From contig NZ_LN869529.1 in assembly GCF_001244995.1 (NCBI RefSeq), forward strand, positions 721,263 to 785,262: DNA of 64,000 nt, read 5' to 3'. The translations under genes were made by a program, and so were the position numbers. This stretch comes from Intestinimonas massiliensis (ex Afouda et al. 2020). Lineage in GTDB: Bacteria; Bacillota; Clostridia; Oscillospirales; Oscillospiraceae. Positions 1 to 8,039 of this stretch are shown here, one piece after another; positions within the stretch are counted from its first letter, which is position 1; the number at the start of each line of letters is the position of its first letter. Below the pieces are notes generated by a model, which saw only the letters and a list, made by a program, of their open reading frames with translations, was not told the origin of the DNA and did no database searches.

Positions 1-1
1 C

Positions 2-583
2 TCCACCGGTATCGGCGGCCCCTCTGCCGTCATCGCCATGGAGGAGCTTGCCGCCATCGGGGCAGATACCTTTATCCGAGTGGGTACCTGCGGCGGCATC
101 GCCCTGCCGGTCAAGAGCGACGACGTGGTTATCGCCACCGGTGCCGTGCGCCATGAGGGCGCCAGCCGGGAATACGCCCCCATCGAATTCCCAGCCGTGT
201 CCGACTACCACGTCCAGGAGGCCCTGGTGGCTTCGGCCAAGGCGCTGGGCAAGCCTTGGCACGCCGGGGTGGTGCAGTGCAAGGACTCCTTTTATGGCCA
301 GCACGACCCGACGCGGATGCCGGTCGGCTATGAACTGCTGGCCAAGTGGGAGGCGTGGAAGCGCCTTGGGGTCCTGGCTTCTGAGATGGAGTCCGCCGCC
401 CTGTTCTGCTGCGCCGCCGCCCTGGGCGTGCGCTGCGGCTCCTGCTTCCATGTGATCTGGAACCAGGAGCGGGAGGCCGCCGGTCTGGAACAGACCGAGA
501 GCCACGATCTGTCCGCCGCCATTGAGGTGGGCATCGGTGCGCTGAAGCTGCTGATCCAAGAGGACCGGGAAAGGACCGAATAG
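2..583 (+). CDS. udp: Uridine phosphorylase, 5' end outside window
   Basis: This is a nucleoside phosphorylase of the PNP/UDP family. It cleaves uridine with phosphate to uracil and ribose-1-phosphate in the cytosol. The reading frame is open from base 2, so the N-terminus (phosphate loop region) lies upstream of the window. Visible are the STGIGGPSA and RVGTCGGI segments near the left edge and the SEMESAALF motif, whose Met-Glu pair binds ribose. A second, diverged uridine phosphorylase is encoded at 14329-15129. The gene ends just before a hairpin terminator, so it is probably the last gene of its unit. The family call is firm; uridine rather than another nucleoside is the likely substrate. 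Confidence 0.85.
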   Translation, partial: STGIGGPSAVIAMEELAAIGADTFIRVGTCGGIALPVKSDDVVIATGAVRHEGASREYAPIEFPAVSDYHVQEALVASAKALGKPWHAGVVQCKDSFYGQHDPTRMPVGYELLAKWEAWKRLGVLASEMESAALFCCAAALGVRCGSCFHVIWNQEREAAGLEQTESHDLSAAIEVGIGALKLLIQEDRERTE

Positions 584-609
584 GGCGGAAAACAAAACAT
601 TTTTAGGGA

Positions 610-644
610 AACACAGGGCCGGTTAAGCCGACCCTGTGTTCTTT
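610..644 (+). terminator. Intrinsic terminator after the uridine phosphorylase
   Basis: Nine-base arms AACACAGGG/CCCTGTGTT extend after one mismatch into CGG/CCG around a short loop, followed by TTCTTT. Confidence 0.7.
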
Positions 645-667
645 ACACAAAATTTACACGGTAAAGA

Positions 668-697
668 TTTACAGAAAAAGCCCTGTTATGGTAAAAT
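668..697 (+). promoter_or_regulatory. Candidate promoter of the DUF1538 gene
   Basis: TTTACA and TAAAAT are separated by 18 bases, about 40 bases upstream of the start codon. A strong AAAGGAGG site follows at 725-732. Confidence 0.45.
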
Positions 698-736
698 AAA
701 TCGAACACAAAATATTTTCTGGTAAAGGAGGCGTCA

Positions 737-2272
737 ATGAATAAGAGACTCAAGGAAAAGATAGAGGAGGCCCTGTCCTCGGTCGTACCGATCACGGCCA
801 TCGTGCTGCTGCTGAGCTTCACGATGGCGCCCATGCCGGTATCCTCCCTGATGCTCTTTCTGGTTGGAGCCCTGCTACTCATTGTAGGCGTGGGGCTCTT
901 CTCGTTGGGCGTGGATCTGGCCATGATGCCCATCGGGGATGGGATCGGCAGCCAGATCTCCAAGGGGAAACGGCTCTGGAGGATCATTCCACTGTGCTTT
1001 GTCATCGGCGTGTTTGTCACCATTGCCGAGCCGGACCTGACGGTGCTGGCCCGCCAGGTTCCCGCTGTTCCGGATCTGGTCATCATCCTCACCGTGGCGG
1101 TGGGAGTGGGGGGGTTCCTGGCGGTAGCCGCGCTGCGGGCCAAGTTCGGCTGGCCCCTCAATAAGCTGCTCATCGGCCTGTACGGAGTGGTCTTTGTGAT
1201 GGCCTTTCTGGTGCCCAAGGAGTTCCTGGCGGTGGCCTTCGATTCCGGCGGCGTCACTACAGGGCCCATTACGGTGCCGTTCATCATGGCATTGGGCGCC
1301 GGCCTGACCGCGCTGCATGCCGGCCGCCGCTCCGAGGAGGACAGCTTCGGCGTGGTGGCCCTGTGCAGCATCGGCCCCATCCTGGCCGTCATGGTGCTGG
1401 GGCTGTGCTACCGCACCTCAGAGCTCAGCTATACCCCGTTCTCCATCCCGGACCTGGAGACCACCGCCGATGTGGGGCAGTATTTTGCCGCCGGCCTGCC
1501 CGCCTACATGCAGGAGGTGGCGCTGGGCCTGCTGCCCATTGTGGCCTTTTTCACCCTGTTCCAGATCGTCTCCCTCCGGCTCAAGCGCAAGACGGTCATC
1601 AAGATCGTGGTGGGTATGCTCTATACATATGTGGGGCTGGTGCTGTTCCTCACCGGCGTGAATGTGGGCTTCATGCCCGCCGGACATTACCTGGGGGCTC
1701 AGATCGCCGGGCTGCCCTACCGCTGGGTGCTGATCCCCATCGGCATGGTGGTGGGCTATTTCATCGTGGCGGCCGAGCCCGCCGTCCATGTCCTCAACCA
1801 GCAGGTGGAGGATCTGACGGGCGGCGCCATCCCGCAGAAGGCCATGGGGCTGGCGCTCTCCCTGGGTGTGGCTGTGGCCCTGGGCCTGGCCCTGACGCGG
1901 GTGCTGACCGGCATCTCCATTCTGTGGCTGCTGGTGCCGGGCTACGCCATCGCTTTGGGCCTCAGCTTCCAGGTGCCCAAGGTGTTCACCGCCATCGCCT
2001 TCGACTCCGGCGGCGTGGCTTCCGGGCCTATGACGGCCACCTTCCTGCTGCCCTTTACCATGGGAGCCTGTGAGGCGTTGGGAGGCAACGTGCTCACCGA
2101 CGCCTTCGGCGTGGTGGCCATGGTGGCCATGACGCCGCTCATCGCCATTCAGGTCCTGGGCCTGGTCTACCAGTGGCGGATCGCCCACGGCCCCGAGGAG
2201 CTGGAGCTGGCCCTGGCGGAGGGCGCGGACGAGATCATAAGCTATACAGAGGAGGACGAGGCCGATGGGTGA
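737..2272 (+). CDS. DUF1538 domain membrane protein, two tandem copies
   Basis: A 511-residue polytopic membrane protein made of two homologous halves. Each half carries the same signature: FDSGGVTTGPITVPF in the first (about residue 165) and FDSGGVASGPMTATF in the second (about residue 420). A second repeated element, (P)xGxxLGxxIA, also recurs. This matches the DUF1538 family, which is often duplicated this way and is suspected to transport an unknown substrate. The start ATG has a strong SD. The gene overlaps the following PII-like gene by 8 bases, so the two are translationally coupled. That pairing suggests that the membrane protein is controlled by the PII-like partner, as AmtB is by GlnK. 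The substrate is unknown. Confidence 0.85.
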   Translation: MNKRLKEKIEEALSSVVPITAIVLLLSFTMAPMPVSSLMLFLVGALLLIVGVGLFSLGVDLAMMPIGDGIGSQISKGKRLWRIIPLCFVIGVFVTIAEPDLTVLARQVPAVPDLVIILTVAVGVGGFLAVAALRAKFGWPLNKLLIGLYGVVFVMAFLVPKEFLAVAFDSGGVTTGPITVPFIMALGAGLTALHAGRRSEEDSFGVVALCSIGPILAVMVLGLCYRTSELSYTPFSIPDLETTADVGQYFAAGLPAYMQEVALGLLPIVAFFTLFQIVSLRLKRKTVIKIVVGMLYTYVGLVLFLTGVNVGFMPAGHYLGAQIAGLPYRWVLIPIGMVVGYFIVAAEPAVHVLNQQVEDLTGGAIPQKAMGLALSLGVAVALGLALTRVLTGISILWLLVPGYAIALGLSFQVPKVFTAIAFDSGGVASGPMTATFLLPFTMGACEALGGNVLTDAFGVVAMVAMTPLIAIQVLGLVYQWRIAHGPEELELALAEGADEIISYTEEDEADG

Positions 2273-2972
2273 CGCTGTGATCAAGCTGATGGTGACCATT
2301 GTGGACCGGGGACGGAGCTCCAAGGCCGTGGACCTGTTTAAAGCCGCCGGCCTGCCCTTTCACTATGCCTGTCTGGGCCACGGCACAGCCAATTCCGACA
2401 TTCTGGACTATCTGGGCCTGGGGGAAACGCAGAAGGACGTGCTCCTCACCGCCGTCCCAGAGCCTGCGGCCCACGGCCTGCTGGTCCGGGCGGCGGAAAA
2501 GCTCCAGTTGTCAAGCCCTGGAAAGGGGATCATCTTTACTATGCCGCTGTCCAGCGTCAGTGGCGTGGTGTCTAAAATTCTCAATCGCTCGGCGGCCCGG
2601 GAGGACTGGGGCAGGGAACAGGAGGGAACGTCTATGGCAGAAAAGGGGAAAAATGACCTGGTGGTGGTGGTGGTGAACCACGGCTGCACCGACCTGGTGA
2701 TGGAGGCCGCCCAGGCGGCGGGAGCCAGAGGCGGTACCGTCCTGCACGCCCGCAGGCTGGGCTATGAGGAGGGGGAGCGGTCCGGAGAGGGGGCGGTCCG
2801 CCCGGAGAAGGAAATTGTAACCATCTTGGTACCGCGTTCCATCCGGCAGATGGTGATGGAGCGGGTGAGCAAGACCGCAGGAATCAACACGCAGGCGCGG
2901 GGCATCCTGTTTTCCCTGCCTGTAGATGAAATCGCGGGGCTGGCGCTGGCGGAGCCCCAGGCGGAGGTCTGA
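2265..2972 (+). CDS. PII-like signalling protein, tandem domains
   Basis: A 235-residue soluble protein whose two halves both resemble PII (GlnB-like) proteins. The first half (1-115) has the beta-alpha-beta start IKLMVTIVDRGRSSKAVDLF. The second half (130-230) restarts with LVVVVVNHGCTDLVMEAA and has the ARGGTVLHARR turn typical of the PII T-loop base. A linker rich in Glu, Gly and Arg joins them. PII proteins usually work as trimers of single domains, so a two-domain chain is a variant. Overlap with the DUF1538 gene argues that it gates or senses for that membrane protein. The effector ligand cannot be told from sequence. Confidence 0.8.
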   Translation: MGDAVIKLMVTIVDRGRSSKAVDLFKAAGLPFHYACLGHGTANSDILDYLGLGETQKDVLLTAVPEPAAHGLLVRAAEKLQLSSPGKGIIFTMPLSSVSGVVSKILNRSAAREDWGREQEGTSMAEKGKNDLVVVVVNHGCTDLVMEAAQAAGARGGTVLHARRLGYEEGERSGEGAVRPEKEIVTILVPRSIRQMVMERVSKTAGINTQARGILFSLPVDEIAGLALAEPQAEV

Positions 2973-2990
2973 GGGGGCCTTTGCGGACTG

Positions 2991-3023
2991 AAAAACGCGG
3001 ACGGCAGAGCCGTCCGCGTTTTT
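2991..3023. terminator. Bidirectional terminator between convergent genes
   Basis: A 15-base perfect hairpin, AAAAACGCGGACGGC with its complement around AGA, has A and T tracts on either side. It can stop transcription from both the PII-like gene and the DUF4397 gene. Confidence 0.85.
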
Positions 3024-3033
3024 GCGCGTGGAA

Positions 3034-3996
3034 TTAGAGGCTCTCCACGACCTGGACCTGCAAGGGCGGGGCGCCGTCCCAGCGGCCCAGCAGATAGAGA
3101 GAGTAGATGCTGTTGGCCTTGGCCTCTAGATAGAAGGAGGCCAGCGGACGCACGCCGCCGTAGTCGGATGAATCGTCATACGAGGCTACGGCGGGCAGAT
3201 TGCCCACCGTCTCGATATCCGTGGGGTAGGGTGTGGGCAGCCAGGCGGCCTGCAGGATGGAAAAGCCGTACTCCTGAGGACGGGCCTGGCGGAAGGCGGT
3301 GACTTCTTTATAGCCTACATCGGAAAAGACCAGACGGCCGTCATCCAGAAAGATGTCCAGGGCGGGGCTGCCATAACACAGATTGACGGCCCGGATGCAG
3401 GCGCGTCCAGCAGGGCGGTTGTCGCAGGGCAGGTCGGAGATGCGCAGCAGGTCGAGGCCAGAGGAGGTATGTACCACGGCTATGGTGATGAGTTCCCCGG
3501 CACGGAAGGGCAGCGTCTGCTGAAACAGGATGGTGCGAGGGGTGTAGGCGCTGGTCACGGTGACCAGGCGGAAGCCGTCGGAGATCCGTGTGTAGCCGGT
3601 CCTGCCGCCGTAAGCCAGGCCGCTGGTCATCAACAGGGGGCCTACCGTGATGCGGACCGGCTCCAAACCCGCCGCCGCATGGAAAAAGCGCACCGTGCAG
3701 TAGTGGGGGGACGGCGGGATGGAGGGGGCGCCGGCCGGGCACCCGGGCAATTCCGTTCGGCCGGTAACGGGGGGAAGCGGGGCCACGGAGAACGGCTCCC
3801 TCTCCGTGTCCGGAGGCTCAAGCTGGCTCTCTTCGGGGAAGAAGGGGAAGGCGGCGGACGGTTCCGGCCCGGGGCCCTGCGGCGGTTCTTCGGGGGCCAG
3901 AGGGGGCAGGGGGGCTGCGGGCAGCGCCATCTCCGGTAGGACGTCCGGCGGATTGCGCCCGGCAGAGCGATTGCCCGGCGTGAAAGATTCATCCAT
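3034..3996 (-). CDS. DUF4397 domain-containing protein
   Basis: A 320-residue protein with a Pro/Glu-rich, low-complexity first 100 residues. This is followed by a beta-rich region that starts CTVRFFHAAAG and includes IRAVNLCYGSPALDIFLDDG. Both are typical of the DUF4397 fold, which is found in surface or spore-associated proteins of Firmicutes. No signal peptide or membrane segment is visible, so its location is uncertain. The gene stands alone and converges on the PII-like gene. Its function is unknown. A spore-coat or envelope role is only a guess based on where the family occurs. Confidence 0.7.
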   Translation of the reverse strand: MDESFTPGNRSAGRNPPDVLPEMALPAAPLPPLAPEEPPQGPGPEPSAAFPFFPEESQLEPPDTEREPFSVAPLPPVTGRTELPGCPAGAPSIPPSPHYCTVRFFHAAAGLEPVRITVGPLLMTSGLAYGGRTGYTRISDGFRLVTVTSAYTPRTILFQQTLPFRAGELITIAVVHTSSGLDLLRISDLPCDNRPAGRACIRAVNLCYGSPALDIFLDDGRLVFSDVGYKEVTAFRQARPQEYGFSILQAAWLPTPYPTDIETVGNLPAVASYDDSSDYGGVRPLASFYLEAKANSIYSLYLLGRWDGAPPLQVQVVESL

Positions 3997-4141
3997 AATG
4001 AACGTGCGCTCCTTTCAATGGGTCTACCTCACTCTATGCGGAAAAGGGAATTGGGTGATAAAAGGGGCGAATCCTCTGGAGAAAACGGGGGAACTGCCGG
4101 AGCAAGATGGGAAACGGGGCCTCCATCCGGCGTATTGACGG

Positions 4142-4170
4142 TTGACGGGGCAAGAACGGGGCGATATACT
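4142..4170 (+). promoter_or_regulatory. Promoter of the marR-MATE operon
   Basis: TTGACG and TATACT are 17 bases apart, about 50 bases before the marR start codon. Confidence 0.7.
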
Positions 4171-4175
4171 ATCTT

Positions 4176-4193
4176 TTGTTGAATATGCAACGA
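4176..4193 (+). promoter_or_regulatory. Likely MarR operator
   Basis: An 18-base near-palindrome (TTGTTG...CAACGA) lies just after the -10 box, where bound repressor would block initiation. Position and symmetry fit autorepression by the MarR protein encoded 27 bases downstream; binding is inferred. Confidence 0.5.
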
Positions 4194-4219
4194 TGATAGA
4201 AAAATGAAAGAGGGGCAGT

Positions 4220-4675
4220 ATGAAAAAGACCTATTATCTGGGCCGGCACGCCTCAATCCTTTACCGGCAGGCCAACCGATTTTATGACCGGGAGCTGGCC
4301 CCGTACTGCATTGGCTGTGGGCAGCAGTTTTTCCTTTTGCGTATTTTTGAGCACCAGGGAATCAACGTACTGGACTTGGCGCGTCTGGGACAGTTTGACA
4401 AGGGAACGGCCACCCGGGCGGTGCAGAAGCTGGAGGAGGAGGGGTATATCCGCTCCGAGCCGGACCCGCAGGACCGGAGGATGCGGCGGCTCTACACTAC
4501 GCCGACGGCGGAACCCATCGTGCAGAAAGTGTTTGCCGCCCGGGAGCGGTGGAATGGGATCCTAACCCGGGGCATGTGCCAGGAGGAGATCGAGCAGGCG
4601 GACAAGCTGCTCGCCCACATGGCGGAAAATGCTCTGAACTACATCCGACAGGAGGGATTGGACCGTGAGCCCTGA
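4220..4675 (+). CDS. MarR family transcriptional regulator
   Basis: A 151-residue winged-helix regulator. It has an N-terminal dimerisation helix, a helix-turn-helix around residues 50-85 (INVLDLARLGQFDKGTATRAV), then the winged-helix segment EEEGYIRSEPDPQDRRM, whose DxRxR-like pattern is diagnostic of MarR. It probably represses its own operon, which includes the MATE exporter that overlaps its 3' end by 11 bases. A near-palindrome sits over the transcription start. The inducing ligand is unknown, but such pairs commonly respond to toxic aromatic compounds or drugs. The start is set by the SD GAAAGAGGGG at proper spacing. Confidence 0.9.
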   Translation: MKKTYYLGRHASILYRQANRFYDRELAPYCIGCGQQFFLLRIFEHQGINVLDLARLGQFDKGTATRAVQKLEEEGYIRSEPDPQDRRMRRLYTTPTAEPIVQKVFAARERWNGILTRGMCQEEIEQADKLLAHMAENALNYIRQEGLDREP

Positions 4676-6095
4676 GCGTTCTGTCAGCGTGGAGGAGCGG
4701 GCGGCGGGCAATCCGCTGGGCTACCAGCCCATTGGACGGCTGCTGCTCAACTTCTCCATTCCGTCGGTCATTTCCATGCTGGTCAACTCCATCTACAACA
4801 TCGTGGATCAGATTTTCATCGGCCAGGGAGTCGGGGAGCTGGGCAACGCCGCTACCACGGTGTCCTTTCCCATGGTGACGATCATGCTGGCCTTTGCCAC
4901 CCTCATTGGCTCCGGCGGCAGCGCCTACGCCGCCCTTAAGCTGGGGGAGGGGAAGAACGAAGAGGCCGACCGCACGCTTAACAACGTCTTTGTCATGGCG
5001 CTGGGGGCCGGAGTGCTCCTGCTGGCGTCGGGGCTGCTCTTTTTGGAGCCGATACTCCGGGTGTTCGGCGCGGGAGAGGCCGTGATGCCCTACGCCAAGG
5101 ACTACGCCTCCATCCTTTTGCTGGGAGCCCCCTTCAATATGATGGGCATCGCCCTGTCCAACATGGCGCGGACCGACGGTAGTCCCAGATTGTCCATGTA
5201 CGGCATACTGATCGGCGCCATCTTGAACACGGTGCTGGATCCCATCTACATTTTTGTGTTTCACTGGGGGGTCAAGGGCGCCGCCATCGCTACCATCACC
5301 TCCCAGATCATCTCTGCGGTGATCCTGCTGGCCTACTTTGCCACCCGCAGCCGGCACATGCGCTTCCGCCTGTCCGCCATGCGCCCGGAAGGGAGCATCT
5401 GGGGCCGGGTGGTGTCCTTGGGGATCTCCGCGGGCATTACCCAGGCGGTCTCTGTGATCATGCAGATTGTGATGAACAACTCCCTGCTGTATTACGGCAG
5501 CCGCAGTGAGGTAGGCGCGGTGACGGCGCAGGCGGCCATGGGGATCGTGATGAAGGTAGCCATGATTCTGCTGGCCTTCTGCATCGGCATCGGCGTGGGG
5601 GCGCAGCCCATTCTGGGATTCAACCGCGGCGCACGAAAGTTTCATCGGGTCAAAGGCGCTTACCTCCGGGCCGTTGCGGCGGCTACGGTGGCGGTAACGC
5701 TGGGTTGGCTGCTGTGCCAGACCATCCCCCATGTGATTCTGAGCCTCTTTGGGTCGGCCAGCCCGGCTTTTACGGACTTTGCCGTCCGCAGCATGCGCAT
5801 TTATCTGTTCGGCATCTTCTGCGCGGGATTTCAGGTGGTATCCACCAACTATTTTCAGGCTACCGGCCAGCCCCTGAAGGCGTCGCTGCTGTCCATGCTG
5901 CGGCAGCTTCTTCTGCTGATTCCGCTGCTGCTGATCCTGCCCCTTTTCTGGGGACTGGACGGCATCCTCTATGCAGGTCCCATTGCGGATCTTTCCTCCG
6001 GCGTGATCGTAGCCCTCTTTATCCTCCCGGAAATGCGAAAGCTGGACCGGCAGGTGCAGGAGGAGGACGCACGGGCCGCAGCTTCCGGGCGGTAG
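4665..6095 (+). CDS. MATE family efflux transporter
   Basis: A 476-residue, 12-helix membrane protein of the multidrug and toxin extrusion family (MatE domain twice), close to the usual 440-480 residues. The N-terminal PSVISMLVNSIYNIVDQIFIGQGVG is characteristic. It exports organic cations or drugs using a sodium or proton gradient. It starts at a GTG inside the end of marR, so the two are coupled. A strong hairpin terminator follows 17 bases after the stop. Substrate cannot be assigned. MATE proteins next to MarR regulators are usually induced by their own substrates. Confidence 0.92.
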   Translation: MSPERSVSVEERAAGNPLGYQPIGRLLLNFSIPSVISMLVNSIYNIVDQIFIGQGVGELGNAATTVSFPMVTIMLAFATLIGSGGSAYAALKLGEGKNEEADRTLNNVFVMALGAGVLLLASGLLFLEPILRVFGAGEAVMPYAKDYASILLLGAPFNMMGIALSNMARTDGSPRLSMYGILIGAILNTVLDPIYIFVFHWGVKGAAIATITSQIISAVILLAYFATRSRHMRFRLSAMRPEGSIWGRVVSLGISAGITQAVSVIMQIVMNNSLLYYGSRSEVGAVTAQAAMGIVMKVAMILLAFCIGIGVGAQPILGFNRGARKFHRVKGAYLRAVAAATVAVTLGWLLCQTIPHVILSLFGSASPAFTDFAVRSMRIYLFGIFCAGFQVVSTNYFQATGQPLKASLLSMLRQLLLLIPLLLILPLFWGLDGILYAGPIADLSSGVIVALFILPEMRKLDRQVQEEDARAAASGR

Positions 6096-6111
6096 CCCCC
6101 TTGATACGGAC

Positions 6112-6149
6112 AAAAAGCAAGCCACCGTACGCGGCGGCTTGCTTTTTGT
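6112..6149 (+). terminator. Terminator after the MATE gene
   Basis: AAAAAGCAAGCCaCCG pairs with CGGcGGCTTGCTTTTT around a short loop, ending in a T-tract. Confidence 0.8.
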
Positions 6150-6280
6150 CATTTCGGGACCGAAGGATTTTGACGTGCAAACAAGCGAAAAAGCAGTCGG
6201 ACAGGGGAGAAGGCAAACGAGGGAAAGCGTTGCGCCGCAGCAGGTCGGGGCATTCGACAGAAGGTCGGAAAAAATAGGGG

Positions 6281-6309
6281 TTGCAATTTTCTGAAAAATG
6301 GGTTACAAT
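6281..6309 (+). promoter_or_regulatory. Promoter of the SleB-like hydrolase
   Basis: TTGCAA and TACAAT are separated by 17 bases. The SD AGAAGGAGG follows about 35 bases later. It reads as a vegetative (sigma-A) promoter rather than a sporulation one. Confidence 0.6.
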
Positions 6310-6361
6310 CTGGTTACAAAAAGTGAAGAACAAAAACAAACAGAAGGAGGAAGCACGTGAC

Positions 6362-7273
6362 ATGAAGTGGCGCACAGGATGTCTCATGCTTTGCCTGATG
6401 GTGGTGCTCCCCCTGGGAAGCAAGGCGCTGGCGGCGGAGGCCGCTACCGACGAAAAAGTGACGAATCTCTCCACACAGGTTGTCTTGGATGACGTCCAGG
6501 CGGCGGAAATCGGCAGGGAACACGCAGCTTCTCTGCCCAGCGGCCCCCTGTATTTGGTGGACGGCGAGCTGGTAGGCGACGAGAACCTGACCGTCTATCA
6601 TGAGACCACCTATGTCTCTCTTCCGGAGTTCGTTCTGGCTCTGCAGCCGGACGCCTCGGTGTGCTGGGACGGCAGCCAGGTGGTAGTCCAGGCCAGCGGC
6701 CTGACCATGACGGCCAAGCCGGGCAACTGCTATATTGAGGCCAACGGCCGCGCACTGCATGTACCTGACGGCGTACTTTCCTTGAACAGCAGTACGCTGG
6801 TGCCGATTCGGACGGCGGCGCAGGCCATGGGGGCCTCGGTGGACTGGGACCAGGAGAACAGCATGATCTCGGTCCACAGCGGCACGGGCGCGATCACGCC
6901 GGCCGAGAGTTATTACGACAGCGACGACCTCTACTGGCTGTCTCACATCATCAACGCCGAAAGCGGCGGGGAGCCTCTGGAGGGGAAGCTGGCCGTGGGG
7001 ACGGTGATCCTGAATCGGGTGTCCAGTCCCAGATTCCAGAATACCATCTATGGCGTGGTGTTTGCTCCGAACCAGTTTACGCCGGCCAGTACTGGGGCTA
7101 TCTACCGGGAGCCGAACGCGGAAAGCGTCCTGGCCGCGAAGCTCTGCCTGGAGGGAGTCCGGGTGGGAGGCGAGAGCCTTTATTTTGTGAATCCGACCCG
7201 TGCGCCCAACAGTTGGGCGGCCCGGAACCGGCCTTATGTCACCACCATCGGCCACCACAGTTTCTATGCCTGA
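6362..7273 (+). CDS. Cell wall hydrolase (SleB/hydrolase_2) with copper amine oxidase-like domain
   Basis: A 303-residue exported protein. It has an N-terminal signal peptide (about 1-24, hydrophobic, ending ALAA). A beta-strand-rich copper amine oxidase N-terminal-like region spans about 55-170 (LVDGELVGDENLTVYHETTYV and SSTLVPIRTAAQAMGASVDW). The C-terminal hydrolase_2 domain (about 190-303) contains the INAESGGEPLEGKLAVGTV motif with the catalytic Glu. The family includes SleB, which cuts cortex or vegetative peptidoglycan. The start at 6362 is chosen over an upstream in-frame codon because the SD and signal peptide begin there. It may be a vegetative wall remodeller or the cortex-lytic partner of YpeB at 55 kb. 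Confidence 0.88.
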   Translation: MKWRTGCLMLCLMVVLPLGSKALAAEAATDEKVTNLSTQVVLDDVQAAEIGREHAASLPSGPLYLVDGELVGDENLTVYHETTYVSLPEFVLALQPDASVCWDGSQVVVQASGLTMTAKPGNCYIEANGRALHVPDGVLSLNSSTLVPIRTAAQAMGASVDWDQENSMISVHSGTGAITPAESYYDSDDLYWLSHIINAESGGEPLEGKLAVGTVILNRVSSPRFQNTIYGVVFAPNQFTPASTGAIYREPNAESVLAAKLCLEGVRVGGESLYFVNPTRAPNSWAARNRPYVTTIGHHSFYA

Positions 7274-7278
7274 AAGAA

Positions 7279-7307
7279 AACCGGAGCCATTTCGGCTCCG
7301 GTTTTTT
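7279..7307 (+). terminator. Terminator after the SleB-like gene
   Basis: AACCGGAGCC and GGCTCCGGTT flank ATTTC and are followed by TTTT. Confidence 0.85.
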
Positions 7308-7385
7308 CTCCAGAATGATTGACAAACCGTGGCAATTATGGTATAGTAAATCTCGCGTTTGGCGCGCGGGCGGTACTCGGTCTGT

Positions 7386-7472
7386 GGAGAGATGTCCGAG
7401 TGGTTTAAGGAGCCGGTCTTGAAAACCGGTGACTCGAAAGAGCCGTGGGTTCGAATCCCACTCTCTCCGCCA
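7386..7472 (+). tRNA. tRNA-Ser (UGA anticodon)
   Basis: A complete class II tRNA: acceptor GGAGAGA pairs with TCTCTCC, the discriminator is G and CCA is encoded. The anticodon stem CCGGT/ACCGG encloses CTTGAAA, giving anticodon TGA. A long variable arm and the T-loop GTTCGAATC are present. It reads UCA codons. Confidence 0.96.
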
Positions 7473-7506
7473 TTTATTTTCCATATTGATATGTGTCGAT
7501 TGGCTT

Positions 7507-7597
7507 GGAGAAGTACCCAAGTGGCCGAAGGGGCTCCCCTGCTAAGGGAGTAGTGTGGGAAACCGCAGCGAGGGTTCAAATCCCTCCTTCTCCGCCA
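7507..7597 (+). tRNA. tRNA-Ser (GCU anticodon)
   Basis: A class II tRNA with acceptor GGAGAAG/CTTCTCC, encoded CCA, and anticodon stem CTCCC/GGGAG around CTGCTAA, giving anticodon GCT. It has a long variable arm and T-loop GTTCAAATC. A decayed integrase gene begins about 135 bases downstream, so this 3' end is a plausible old integration site. Confidence 0.96.
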
Positions 7598-7606
7598 TAA
7601 GGTAAG

Positions 7607-7650
7607 ACCCTTGCAATTACTGAAAACTCAGTGGTTGCAAGGGTTTCCTT
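7607..7650 (+). terminator. Terminator after the tRNA-Ser pair
   Basis: Ten-base perfect arms ACCCTTGCAA/TTGCAAGGGT with an inner ACTGA/TCAGT stem, then TTCCTTTTG. Confidence 0.75.
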
Positions 7651-7731
7651 TTGTCTTTTGCTTAAGATGATTTAAGAAGTAACGCGCTTCTTTCACAGCG
7701 CTTACGACACAGAATCTACACAGAATTTCGG

Positions 7732-8039
7732 TTAGTTTTGGCGCAGCTTTTCATTGATGAGCTGCGCCGTTTTTTTGCGATGCGTATCTCGAACATGAGT
7801 GTAAATATCCTGGGTCATCGCCGCCGTAGAATGGCCTAAAAAGTCCTGCGCGTCCTTTATTTACATCCACGTCGCATTCAAAGAGCATGGTTGCAGAGCT
7901 GTGCTGGAGCTCGTGCGCGGTCGTAGATATTCCAGTTTGCTCTGCGTATTCATTCCATAGCCTCTGGTATTGCATCTCGGTCAAGTGCATTTTCCCGTTG
8001 TCCTCTGAGAAGATGTAGATGGAATCCGCCTTCGCCGCC
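7732..8039 (-). pseudogene. Tyrosine recombinase (integrase) remnant, C-terminal part, frameshifted
   Basis: Reading the minus strand from about 8039 gives the integrase segment DSIYIFSEDNGKMHLTEMQY, then a box II region AHELQHSSATMLFE. After the codons for DVDVN the frame must shift by one base. It then continues KDAQDFLGHSTAAMTQDIYT and ends KLRQN at a stop at 7732-7734. The GHS motif and nucleophile Tyr exist only in the shifted frame. The normally invariant Arg of H-x-x-R is Gln here. The N-terminal half is absent. The gene is therefore dead. It lies beside tRNA-Ser(GCU) and points to a lost integrative element of which the next gene is the main survivor. Confidence 0.82.

Noticed and set aside
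4497..6152. Long minus-strand open frame antisense to the MATE gene
   Set aside because: Low-complexity His/Gln/Gly-rich translation, a shadow of GC-rich codons; same for 1418-2323, 8445-10946 and 34557-36263.
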